From Synechococcus sp. UW140 (GTDB lineage Bacteria > Cyanobacteriota > Cyanobacteriia > PCC-6307 > Cyanobiaceae): a stretch of 12,488 nt of DNA. The DNA is taken from positions 1 through 12,488 of the forward strand of contig CAMDWF010000036.1 of NCBI GenBank assembly GCA_945878795.1. Reading direction: 5' to 3'. Below the pieces are notes generated by a model. The model was not told the origin of the DNA. It saw nothing but the letters and a program-made list of their open reading frames with translations, and did no database searches. Numbering within the stretch: the stretch's first letter is position 1; each line of letters begins with the position of its first letter. Below, in pieces: positions 1 to 5,461 of the stretch. The position numbers and the translations under genes are program-made.

Positions 1-91
1 GGCGTTGCAACCCCTGCAAGAGCCCTAATGCTGCCCGCAGGTTGCCCCCGGGTCCCTCCTCAGGGGCCCCGGAGCCGGCGATAGGCGCCAT
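1..91 (-). CDS. menD: Partial N-terminus, probably MenD (SEPHCHC synthase)
   Basis: An ATG on the minus strand at 91 opens a frame that runs off the left edge after 30 codons. The peptide begins MAPIAGSG and ends NLRAALGLLQGLQR. An Asn-Leu-Arg start to a Leu-rich helix shortly before the ThDP-binding core resembles the N-termini of cyanobacterial MenD, which makes SEPHCHC in phylloquinone/menaquinone synthesis. The diagnostic CPGSRS-like motif would lie just outside the window, so this is a family inference from a short stretch. The gene is divergent from lepB, with 69 bp between start codons. GC-rich codon use matches the flanking core genes. It could instead be another short-N-terminus protein or a chance frame. 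Confidence 0.45.
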   Translation of the reverse strand, partial: MAPIAGSGAPEEGPGGNLRAALGLLQGLQR

Positions 92-130
92 GGGATCCGG
101 GCGGGATGCCACAGGGAAGCCTCAGGTGTT

Positions 131-148
131 CAGGATGGGGGCATCCTG
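131..148. promoter_or_regulatory. Inverted repeat in the lepB leader
   Basis: CAGGATG and CATCCTG (131-137 and 142-148) form a perfect 7-bp stem around a GGGG loop. It ends 12 bp before the lepB ATG and lies between the divergent menD-like and lepB starts. It could be a leader hairpin that affects lepB translation, or an operator. No Shine-Dalgarno sequence is obvious in front of the lepB ATG. Function is inferred from position only. Confidence 0.35.
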
Positions 149-160
149 CCGGACCTGCCC

Positions 161-784
161 ATGGAGCCTGTTCCCAAGCCCGAGGTCGCCCCCTCGCCAG
201 GGGGCGTCCCCAAGGCGATCGAACCAGAACCGGGCCTGGGCCGTCAGCTGCTTTCCCTGGCTCTGTGGCTGCTGGTGGCCCTGCTGTTGCGCTGGGCCGT
301 CATCGAGCCGCGCTGGATCCCTTCCGGATCCATGTTGCCCACCCTGCAACTGCAGGATCGAATCCTGGTGGAGAAGGTCAGGCCCAAGCTGCATCGCCCC
401 CTCAAGCCGGGCAGTGTGGTGGTTTTTCATCCCCCGCCGGCCCTGGTGGAGGCGGGCTATGACCCCGGTTCGGCGCTGATCAAACGGGTCGTTGCCGCCG
501 CCGGAGATCAAGTGGAGGTGCGCGATGGGCTGCTTTATCGCAACGGCCAGCCGGTGCCCATGGATTGGGGCAACGAACCGATGGACTACAGGCTGGACCC
601 CCTGACCGTCCCCCCCCACAACCTCCTGGTTCTGGGCGATAACCGCAACGCCAGCCTCGACTCCCATCTCTGGGGGCCCTTACCCGAAGAGGAGGTCATC
701 GGCACAGCTATTTGGCGCTACTGGCCCTTGAGCCGCTTCGGACCGATTCGGTTGTCCCCCGTCCCAGCCCCTGGGACGGCTTGA
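161..784 (+). CDS. lepB: Signal peptidase I
   Basis: This is a 207-residue type I signal peptidase (S26 family), which removes signal peptides from exported proteins at the membrane surface. A Pro-rich cytoplasmic N-terminus of about 27 residues is followed by one hydrophobic anchor (about 29-48, LLSLALWLLVALLL). The catalytic Ser is S57 in IPSGSMLPTL. The general-base Lys is K108 in ALIKRVVAAAGD. The box GDNRNASLDSHLWG (159-172) is the conserved region downstream of the dyad. Length fits short cyanobacterial and Gram-positive forms with a single anchor. The ATG at 161 gives a complete anchor and is preferred; there is no clear ribosome-binding site. Cyanobacteria often have two LepB paralogues, and which one this is cannot be told from the sequence. 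The gene is followed 60 bp downstream by the DUF760 gene on the same strand, with a strong hairpin at its stop codon. Confidence 0.95.
   Translation: MEPVPKPEVAPSPGGVPKAIEPEPGLGRQLLSLALWLLVALLLRWAVIEPRWIPSGSMLPTLQLQDRILVEKVRPKLHRPLKPGSVVVFHPPPALVEAGYDPGSALIKRVVAAAGDQVEVRDGLLYRNGQPVPMDWGNEPMDYRLDPLTVPPHNLLVLGDNRNASLDSHLWGPLPEEEVIGTAIWRYWPLSRFGPIRLSPVPAPGTA
759..779 (+). terminator. GC-rich hairpin at the lepB stop codon
   Basis: CCGTCCCAG (759-767) and CTGGGACGG (771-779) are perfect 9-bp complements around a CCC loop. They occupy the last codons of lepB and end three bases before its TGA. The following bases (CTTGAAGAG) contain no U-tract, so this is not a classical intrinsic terminator. It may partly terminate transcription, protect the lepB 3' end, or separate lepB expression from the DUF760 gene. 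Confidence 0.4.
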
Positions 785-844
785 AGAGCTGCGTTATGGT
801 GCAGCGCAAGCCATGAGGCCGCAGGCCTGCCGAGCGGGAGTCCC

Positions 845-1207
845 ATGTTCAATCCGGAGTTCCTGACCAGCGACAACGAGGCGATCAGCGGCAACTCCCT
901 GATCCAATACCTGCAAGAGCAATCTCCGGATGTGCTTCAGAGGGTCGCCCGTTCCGCCAGCGGAGACATCCAGGACGTCATTCGCCACAATGTTCAAGGT
1001 CTGCTGGGTATGCTCCCGGGCGAGCAGTTCGAGGTCAAGATCCAGACCAGCCGCGACAACCTGGCTGGCTTGCTGGCTTCCGCGATGATGACCGGATACT
1101 TCTTGCGCCAGATGGAGCAGCGGATGGAACTGGAGGGTGCGCTATTTGGGGGCGATAGTTCAGACCCGGATGGTTTCATCGACGACCCGGACAGCCTTAA
1201 ACTCTAA
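845..1207 (+). CDS. DUF760 family protein
   Basis: This 120-residue protein resembles the DUF760 family found in cyanobacteria and plant plastids. The visible core is a helical N-terminus (SLIQYLQEQSPDVLQRVA), then IQDVIRHNVQGLLGMLP (about 42-58), then a segment that includes LLASAMMTGYFLRQMEQRMELE. The C-terminus is acidic (SSDPDGFIDDPDSLKL). No signal peptide or membrane span is evident, so it is probably cytosolic. The family has no settled biochemical role and I assign none. The ATG at 845 follows a GGGAG Shine-Dalgarno-like sequence (836-840). It lies 60 bp after lepB and may be cotranscribed with it, although the hairpin at 759-779 could uncouple them. AT-rich sequence begins directly after its stop. 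Confidence 0.85.
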   Translation: MFNPEFLTSDNEAISGNSLIQYLQEQSPDVLQRVARSASGDIQDVIRHNVQGLLGMLPGEQFEVKIQTSRDNLAGLLASAMMTGYFLRQMEQRMELEGALFGGDSSDPDGFIDDPDSLKL

Positions 1208-1508
1208 AATTAAAATTGGTAACCTCGAAAAATTAACAATACGTTTGGTTGTGGGATTTTAAAATATGTTTTGTTCGGCTTTATTTTAGCAAACTAAGGG
1301 TCAACAGGGGCAGCTATGACAAATAACGAAGATTTGCTGAATTTCGATATAAAATCGGTCATCAAGAATCTTACTGATTCTATCCCCTGGGGAGCATTCC
1401 TGCCCATACTTCATATGGCAATGCGAAGAAGTGGGGCCTAAAGATCCAAATCTTCAACTTCCTTCATCATCTCCAGCGCCCTTACCATCTGGCAGTGATT
1501 GCTTAAAC
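1208..1508. other. AT-rich intergenic region with one candidate small ORF
   Basis: This 301-bp gap separates the DUF760 gene from the convergent glycosyltransferase-like gene. Its first 100 bp are strongly AT-rich, with TAAAATTAAAATT and the palindrome ATTTTAAAAT (1256-1265). It contains the candidate 41-residue ORF at 1316-1441. The rest (1442-1508) holds the end of an open minus-strand frame without a start. I see no tRNA, terminator with a U-tract, transposase remnant or convincing promoter. The switch from GC-rich coding sequence is abrupt. Confidence 0.6.
1316..1441 (+). CDS. Candidate small protein, 41 residues
   Basis: An ATG at 1316 follows AGGGG (1306-1310) with a 5-base spacer, a fair Shine-Dalgarno for this genome. 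The frame runs 41 codons to TAA. The peptide starts MTNNEDLLNFDIKSVIKNL and has a hydrophobic second half (PWGAFLPILHMAM) that ends in a basic RRSGA tail. It has an acidic, probably helical first half and no signal peptide. I recognise no family. It could be a genuine small protein, the leftover N-terminus of a disrupted gene, or a chance frame in AT-rich DNA. It stands alone between the DUF760 gene and the convergent glycosyltransferase-like gene. Confidence 0.4.
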   Translation: MTNNEDLLNFDIKSVIKNLTDSIPWGAFLPILHMAMRRSGA

Positions 1509-2423
1509 CTAATCTAGACGCTTCCGTATTCCGGTCAATATTAGAGTCAAATTCCTAAACCTACGCGCCATCATGCGCAGAAAGCGGAGAGGGGCCCTAA
1601 CAAAAGGTTGCTGGAAGAACACCTCTCTATAGATAGTATTAAGTGGTTTAATTTGTTCACCGAACTCGCGGTGATGCAAGACCATAGTGCCACGGTCAAT
1701 AGGTGTCTGTTGACAAAGCACATCTCTTAACCCATCACTACAAGCAACCATCCCAAGTCGCTGGGCAATAAGGCCAGCTGCTGTTTGATCATGTCGATGA
1801 CCTCCTACCCTTGGGTCTGAAGAAATACAGTTATTTTTATTCCAAGCAATAGCATAATGATCATCAGCTGACTGAATTGATTTATGAGTTCCCTTAAACG
1901 TAACTCCATCAAGAGCCATGGAATGCCATTCATATAAAAATTTGCGACCGAGTTCGCTGCAAGTATCAAGTCCGATCACGGAAGTTGGGACTTCGGGCAT
2001 ATTTAAGGCCGCTTCGCGGCTGATTGCATGGTGCTCGAGCACATCGTCACCGCACCACTGCCCCACAGACTGAGCATAGGGATCAACAAACATAACATAT
2101 CCTTTTTCTCTAATGGTAGCAAAAATTGGATGAATACTGCGTAAGGCAATGCAGGGTGCATCAATCCAAAGAACATACCTGTAACCATACTTCATTGCCT
2201 CCAAAAAACAGTACGTCTTGAAGGCCATAGGCGATTCCAGCTGGGTCGGTGAGTTGGGTGGCAACTTATCTTTCCAAACCAATAAATCACCCTGAAAACC
2301 AGTTCTTTGCAAGCTCTTCTCTAATCTAGCCAGCGACTCAGTATGCCCCTTCCTGCCAATTCCAAGACTGATGACACATCGATCGCTTGGCTGAGATGAA
2401 CGACCAAGACGAACAACCCTCAT
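1509..2423 (-). CDS. Putative glycosyltransferase-like protein (GT-A-like)
   Basis: This 304-residue protein is probably a nucleotide-sugar-dependent transferase, but I cannot name its family with certainty. The pattern AFKTYCFLEAMKYGYRYVLWIDAP (67-90) matches a GT-A style arrangement, in which a helix leads into a hydrophobic strand ending in an acidic metal-binding motif; here it is WIDAPC rather than a standard DxD. Further on, SADDHYAIAW (185-194) and HDQTAAGLIAQRLG (211-224) resemble the acceptor-site and late Asp/His motifs of such enzymes. There is no signal peptide or membrane span. The C-terminus is basic (RMMARRFRNL and IRKRLD). Codon use is richer in A and T than in the flanking core genes, which fits horizontal acquisition. 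It is divergent from the GT8 gene and preceded by a near-consensus promoter and a leader hairpin. The ATG at 2423 is the natural start. Confidence 0.6.
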   Translation of the reverse strand: MRVVRLGRSSQPSDRCVISLGIGRKGHTESLARLEKSLQRTGFQGDLLVWKDKLPPNSPTQLESPMAFKTYCFLEAMKYGYRYVLWIDAPCIALRSIHPIFATIREKGYVMFVDPYAQSVGQWCGDDVLEHHAISREAALNMPEVPTSVIGLDTCSELGRKFLYEWHSMALDGVTFKGTHKSIQSADDHYAIAWNKNNCISSDPRVGGHRHDQTAAGLIAQRLGMVACSDGLRDVLCQQTPIDRGTMVLHHREFGEQIKPLNTIYREVFFQQPFVRAPLRFLRMMARRFRNLTLILTGIRKRLD

Positions 2424-2425
2424 GT

Positions 2426-2460
2426 GCTTAGCTGATGACGTTGCATTTTACAAGCTAAGC
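2426..2460 (-). promoter_or_regulatory. Leader hairpin before the glycosyltransferase-like gene
   Basis: GCTTAGCT (2426-2433) and AGCTAAGC (2453-2460) are perfect 8-bp complements around a 19-nt loop. On the minus strand the stem begins close to the predicted transcription start and ends two bases before the ATG at 2423. It therefore spans almost the whole 5' leader and could hinder ribosome access. No Shine-Dalgarno sequence is visible. The regulatory role is inferred from position. Confidence 0.4.
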
Positions 2461-2464
2461 TCTT

Positions 2465-2493
2465 ATCATACATTCTAAGGTGGCAACCGTCAA
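2465..2493 (-). promoter_or_regulatory. Sigma-70-type promoter for the glycosyltransferase-like gene
   Basis: Read on the minus strand, TTGACG (2493-2488) is followed after exactly 17 bp by TATGAT (2470-2465). Both hexamers are one mismatch from consensus. Transcription would begin near 2458, giving a leader of about 35 nt before the ATG at 2423. This is the best promoter match I found in the window. Confidence 0.65.
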
Positions 2494-2509
2494 GCCAAAG
2501 GCACAAGTG

Positions 2510-2534
2510 GCCCCTAGCCTGTGACGTCAGGGGC
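2510..2534. promoter_or_regulatory. Inverted repeat between divergent promoters, with a TGACGTCA palindrome
   Basis: GCCCCT (2510-2515) pairs with AGGGGC (2529-2534) across a 13-nt loop. The right side overlaps the perfect 8-bp palindrome TGACGTCA (2522-2529). It lies between the two divergent promoters, where an operator could control both genes. It could equally be a small hairpin without function. No regulator can be named. Confidence 0.3.
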
Positions 2535-2571
2535 AATTGAGCATGAATACAATGATCATGATGGCTGCCAC

Positions 2572-2580
2572 TGCTAGAAT
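2572..2580 (+). promoter_or_regulatory. Extended -10 promoter for the GT8 gene
   Basis: TGCTAGAAT matches an extended -10 element (TG, one base, then TAGAAT, one mismatch from TATAAT). No good -35 stands 16-18 bp upstream, which is common for extended -10 promoters. Transcription would start near 2587, about 19 nt before the ATG at 2606. The leader is purely AT-rich and has no Shine-Dalgarno sequence. Confidence 0.45.
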
Positions 2581-2605
2581 AAAATCAAATTAAATTAAAC
2601 TACTC

Positions 2606-3514
2606 ATGAACATTGTTTGCGCCACCGACGGTAACTATTTACCCCATTGTGCGGCCATGCTACAATCGTTGATCGCTAACGCGGAAGAGAGCGAAATCAA
2701 TGTCTATTTGATTTTAGACAATGTCAACACAGAAATATTAGTTAAGTCGTTAGAATATCTATGGCAGATCTGCCCCGCTTTAAACATCCTCAAAGCAGAC
2801 CCAAGCGATGTTGTTGGCTTTCCCGTCAATGGACACGCGACTGTAGCTACCTATTTCCGTCTGCTTCTACCGGGACTCCTACCAAGCAAGCTGAACAGGG
2901 TTATCTTCATTGATTCTGACACAATTGTTACCACAAATCTCAGCGAACTCTGGAGCACCCCTTTACAGGGTAAAGCCCTAGCCGCTGTTCCCGACCATTG
3001 GCTATCCTGTAGGGACCATGGCTACGTGCATGGTGAATATTTCAATGCTGGCATCATGTTGATTGATTTAGAACGGTGGCGCAGCACCGATATTCTTGGC
3101 AAGGGCCGATCTTTTGCCATTGCGAATCCACATCGACTGCGACACTGGGATCAGGATGTCTTGAACCATGTCTTTAAAGATGATTGGGTAACCATTGGTG
3201 AACGTTGGAATGCTTGTCCCCACCTCTATGGACTACTACCGGAGTACAATCTTGATCCAGATCAACTTACAGCCTCTGAAAAGGTTGCTATTAGCGATCC
3301 GGCCATTATTCATTTTGCCGGCCCTGGACGAGTAAAGCCATGGAACGCACGTTGCCTCCATCCACTTAAGCATCATTATCTACAAGCTAAGTCTAAGACC
3401 CCTTGGGCTGACCAACCTCTCGAAGACTTGCCGCCAGCAAAACTGGTGAGCCTTCGCAAAGAAATTATCTTTAAAGTCAAAACAAAATTAAAAGGGCTGC
3501 TATATCATTCCTAA
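2606..3514 (+). CDS. Glycosyltransferase family 8 (LgtC-like)
   Basis: This 302-residue retaining GT-A glycosyltransferase fits family GT8, whose members transfer sugars from UDP-sugars onto lipopolysaccharide or related glycans. The N-terminus MNIVCATDGNYLPHCAAMLQSL (1-22) is the typical nucleotide-binding start. The metal-binding motif is DSD (103-105) in VIFIDSDTIV. EYFNAGIMLIDL (144-155), HWDQDVLN (180-187) and IIHFAGPGRVKPW (234-246) are the other conserved blocks, in the order seen in LgtC. The C-terminal tail after about 255 is basic (KEIIFKVKTKLKGLL) and may touch the membrane surface. Donor and acceptor cannot be told from sequence; galactosyl or glucosyl transfer to a surface polysaccharide is likely. 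A/T-rich codons suggest acquired DNA. It is divergent from the other glycosyltransferase-like gene. Confidence 0.9.
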   Translation: MNIVCATDGNYLPHCAAMLQSLIANAEESEINVYLILDNVNTEILVKSLEYLWQICPALNILKADPSDVVGFPVNGHATVATYFRLLLPGLLPSKLNRVIFIDSDTIVTTNLSELWSTPLQGKALAAVPDHWLSCRDHGYVHGEYFNAGIMLIDLERWRSTDILGKGRSFAIANPHRLRHWDQDVLNHVFKDDWVTIGERWNACPHLYGLLPEYNLDPDQLTASEKVAISDPAIIHFAGPGRVKPWNARCLHPLKHHYLQAKSKTPWADQPLEDLPPAKLVSLRKEIIFKVKTKLKGLLYHS

Positions 3515-3591
3515 AAAGTAACAATCACAAGTCGCAAAATGCACTAAAATGCTATTCATAATCATTAAACTCTCTGCCACGGGCAAAACCA

Positions 3592-3611
3592 GCCCCTAAG
3601 CATTCTGGGGC
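3592..3611. terminator. Possible bidirectional terminator between GT8 and pgi
   Basis: GCCCC (3592-3596) pairs with GGGGC (3607-3611) around a 10-nt loop. Read on the minus strand, the stem is followed after two or three bases by TTTT, which suits pgi. Read on the plus strand, TTTTT follows after about 9 bases, which is less ideal for the GT8 gene. The stem is short, so confidence is limited. Confidence 0.35.
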
Positions 3612-3653
3612 CGCATAGGATTTTTAACTTCAATCTCTATAGAAGGGACCGTC

Positions 3654-3674
3654 GGGCTGCTCGACAGGGAGCCC
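3654..3674 (-). terminator. Weak hairpin just after pgi
   Basis: GGGCT (3654-3658) pairs with AGCCC (3670-3674) about 12 bases beyond the pgi stop codon. There is no U-tract after the stem on the minus strand, so it may be a 3'-end stabiliser or a chance structure. Confidence 0.2.
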
Positions 3675-3685
3675 ACATCCGCAGT

Positions 3686-5290
3686 CTATCCCTCCTTGCC
3701 AAACCTCATTCCCATCGGGTTTCCCCAATCGCCGCTGGCCTTGAAACCCCTGGGGTTGTGACAGAGATGGCGCAGGATCCAGAACAGCGGTTCAGGGCTG
3801 GCTAGTTCAAGGGCAGTCGCCATCTCCTCCAGGCTGCGTTCCTGACCGTCGGCGAGCAGGTTTTCCAGCCGCGCCTTGAGGTCCAGAACCTCGGCAGCGG
3901 CCTTCTTGCCGGCCTCCACCCCAGGTTGGTGGTAGGCGTTGATGTTGACCAGTTCGCCATAAAGACCTACGGCCCGTTCAAATAGTGCGATCAGGGCGCC
4001 CAGGGACCGAGCGTCAAAACGCTCGATGGTGATCGTCAGGTTCTGACGTCCGCCATCACTGAGGGCCGAGCGGGTTCCCTGCAAGAAACCCTCCAGCACA
4101 TCACCCGGATATTCCTTGTCCAGGGCTTTGATGACCTCTGGATCATCCAGGCCCTCGATGAAGACCACGAAGAAGTTGTCCAGACCGTCGCGCAGTTGCT
4201 GGACGTAGGCGTGCTGATCGGTGGATCCCTTGTTGCCGTAAACGGCCAGACCCTGGTGAACGATGGCCCCATCACGATCTAGTTTTTTGCCTATGGATTC
4301 CATCACGAGCTGCTGAAGATAGCGACTGAACACCTCCAGACGGTCCCGGTAGGGCAGCACCACCATGTCGCGCAGGCCCCGGCCCCCCCCGGCGGCATAC
4401 CAGCAGGCGGCCAGCAGGGCGGCCGGATTGGCGCGCAATTCCGGTACGCGGGTGAGGCGATCCATGGCCGCCGCTCCGGCCAGGAAGCCCCGTAGATCGG
4501 CATCGATGAGGGCTGCCGGCAACAGCCCGACGGCGCCCGTGATGCTGGTGCGCCCCCCCACCCAGTCGGGCAGGTCGAAACGGGCCAGCCAGCCTTCCCG
4601 CTGGGCCCGTTGGTCCAGAAGGCTGCCGCAGGTGGTGATGGCCACGGCCTGGGCTGCCCAGCTGCCGCCAAGGGCCTCCAGACGCGCTCGGGCATGCTCC
4701 ATGCCGATGCGGGGTTCGGGCGTGCCTCCTGATTTGCTGACAACCACCACCAACGTGGTGCTCAAGCGCTCGCCCAGGGCTTCGAGGGTGGTGGCGAATC
4801 CCTGGGGGTCGACGTTGTCGAAAAGATAGAAGGGCAGTCCCCGATGGGGTTGTTGCAGGGCCCGGATCATCAACAGGGGGCCCAGACCGGAGCCGCCGAT
4901 GCCGATCCAGAGCACATCGCTGAAGGGGGTACCGCCAGGAGCGGCGATGGCCCCCGATCGCACCTGGCTGGCGAAGGCCTCCAGTTGATCGACCTCGGCG
5001 GCGATGCGGGCCCCGAGGGCGGCATCAGGGGCCAGCTGGGGGTCCCGCAGCCAATAGTGGCCGACCTGACGGTCCTCATCGGCATTGGCGATGGCGCCAG
5101 CCTCAAGGCGCGCCATGGCGGCAAAGGCCCCGGCCATGGGGCCGGCCAGGCCGTCGAAATGGGATTGATCCAGCCCCATGCGGCTGGCATCCAGCCAGAA
5201 GCCCAGGGATTGGTCATGCCAGAGCAACTGACAAAAACGCTGCCAGAGCCCCCCGGGGTCATGGCCATCCAACGTAGGAAGCGATGTCAT
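3686..5290 (-). CDS. pgi: Glucose-6-phosphate isomerase
   Basis: This 534-residue cytosolic enzyme interconverts glucose 6-phosphate and fructose 6-phosphate, linking glycogen, the oxidative pentose phosphate pathway and gluconeogenesis. The first SIS-domain loop is WIGIGGSGLGPLL (128-140). The phosphate-binding segment is VVSKSGGTPEPR (183-194). VGGRTSITGAVGLLP (244-258) follows. Catalytic residues are E331 in MESIGKKLD, H360 in STDQHAYVQQ, and K462 or K463 in EAGKKAAAEVL. Length and the NKGSTDQHAYVQQLRDG signature (353-369) fit the cyanobacterial and bacterial form. The ATG at 5290 gives a full-length protein. It stands alone, convergent with the GT8 gene and divergent from the SLT-like gene, and codon use is GC-rich. 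Confidence 0.97.
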   Translation of the reverse strand: MTSLPTLDGHDPGGLWQRFCQLLWHDQSLGFWLDASRMGLDQSHFDGLAGPMAGAFAAMARLEAGAIANADEDRQVGHYWLRDPQLAPDAALGARIAAEVDQLEAFASQVRSGAIAAPGGTPFSDVLWIGIGGSGLGPLLMIRALQQPHRGLPFYLFDNVDPQGFATTLEALGERLSTTLVVVVSKSGGTPEPRIGMEHARARLEALGGSWAAQAVAITTCGSLLDQRAQREGWLARFDLPDWVGGRTSITGAVGLLPAALIDADLRGFLAGAAAMDRLTRVPELRANPAALLAACWYAAGGGRGLRDMVVLPYRDRLEVFSRYLQQLVMESIGKKLDRDGAIVHQGLAVYGNKGSTDQHAYVQQLRDGLDNFFVVFIEGLDDPEVIKALDKEYPGDVLEGFLQGTRSALSDGGRQNLTITIERFDARSLGALIALFERAVGLYGELVNINAYHQPGVEAGKKAAAEVLDLKARLENLLADGQERSLEEMATALELASPEPLFWILRHLCHNPRGFKASGDWGNPMGMRFGKEG

Positions 5291-5440
5291 GGCCCCTCAG
5301 GACGGCTTGGCGAGCCGTCGAACCGTATCCAGGCAACGGGTCGATCGGCAAGCGAACGAAACGCTCTGAGTGGGTGGACAGACCCAAGACCGCGTCAACC
5401 GCCCCTGGACCTGTGTGAAAAAGCCTTAAGAATGGTTGTG

Positions 5441-5446
5441 TAAATT
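5441..5446 (+). promoter_or_regulatory. Weak -10-like element before the SLT-like gene
   Basis: TAAATT lies about 15 bp before the GTG at 5462. The nearest -35-like sequence (TGAAAA at 5416-5421) is 19 bp upstream and poor. If used, the mRNA would start about 9 bases before the first GTG or 18 bases before the GTG at 5471. The rest of the 171-bp gap between the divergent pgi and SLT-like starts shows no tRNA or clear operator. Confidence 0.25.
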
Positions 5447-5461
5447 GCCTTTTCCGCCCCG

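Larger units (their letters stand above)
3515..3685. other. AT-rich intergenic spacer between GT8 and pgi
   Basis: This 171-bp gap lies between convergent gene ends. It contains a short direct repeat, AAAATGC twice with 3 bp between (about 3536-3552), and two GC hairpins that may end transcription from either side. No ORF with a ribosome-binding site, tRNA or mobile-element end was seen. Base composition shifts back to GC-rich at the pgi end. Confidence 0.5.

Noticed and set aside
205..225. HIP1 (GCGATCGC) repeat typical of cyanobacteria
   Set aside because: Only a partial match, GGCGATCG, occurs. I saw no full HIP1 copy in the window.
122..667. Long minus-strand open frame (181 codons) opposite lepB
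   Set aside because: It lies fully antisense to lepB, which has clear catalytic motifs. The frame is explained by GC-rich codon bias.
2424..2605. tRNA gene or CRISPR repeats in the divergent spacer
   Set aside because: No cloverleaf, T-loop GTTCRA motif or regularly spaced repeats were found; the structure is accounted for by promoters and two hairpins.
1431..3636. Similar TGGGGCC...AACTTC sequences at both sides of the AT-rich island (about 1432-1460 and 3605-3630), considered as attachment or insertion-site repeats
   Set aside because: Only the two short ends match, the inner spacing differs (17 against 13 bases), and there is no integrase or tRNA nearby.
4844..5443. 199-codon plus-strand frame opposite pgi
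   Set aside because: It is antisense to the well-conserved N-terminal half of Pgi, and its composition (Gly, Ala and Gln rich) is typical of a shadow frame.
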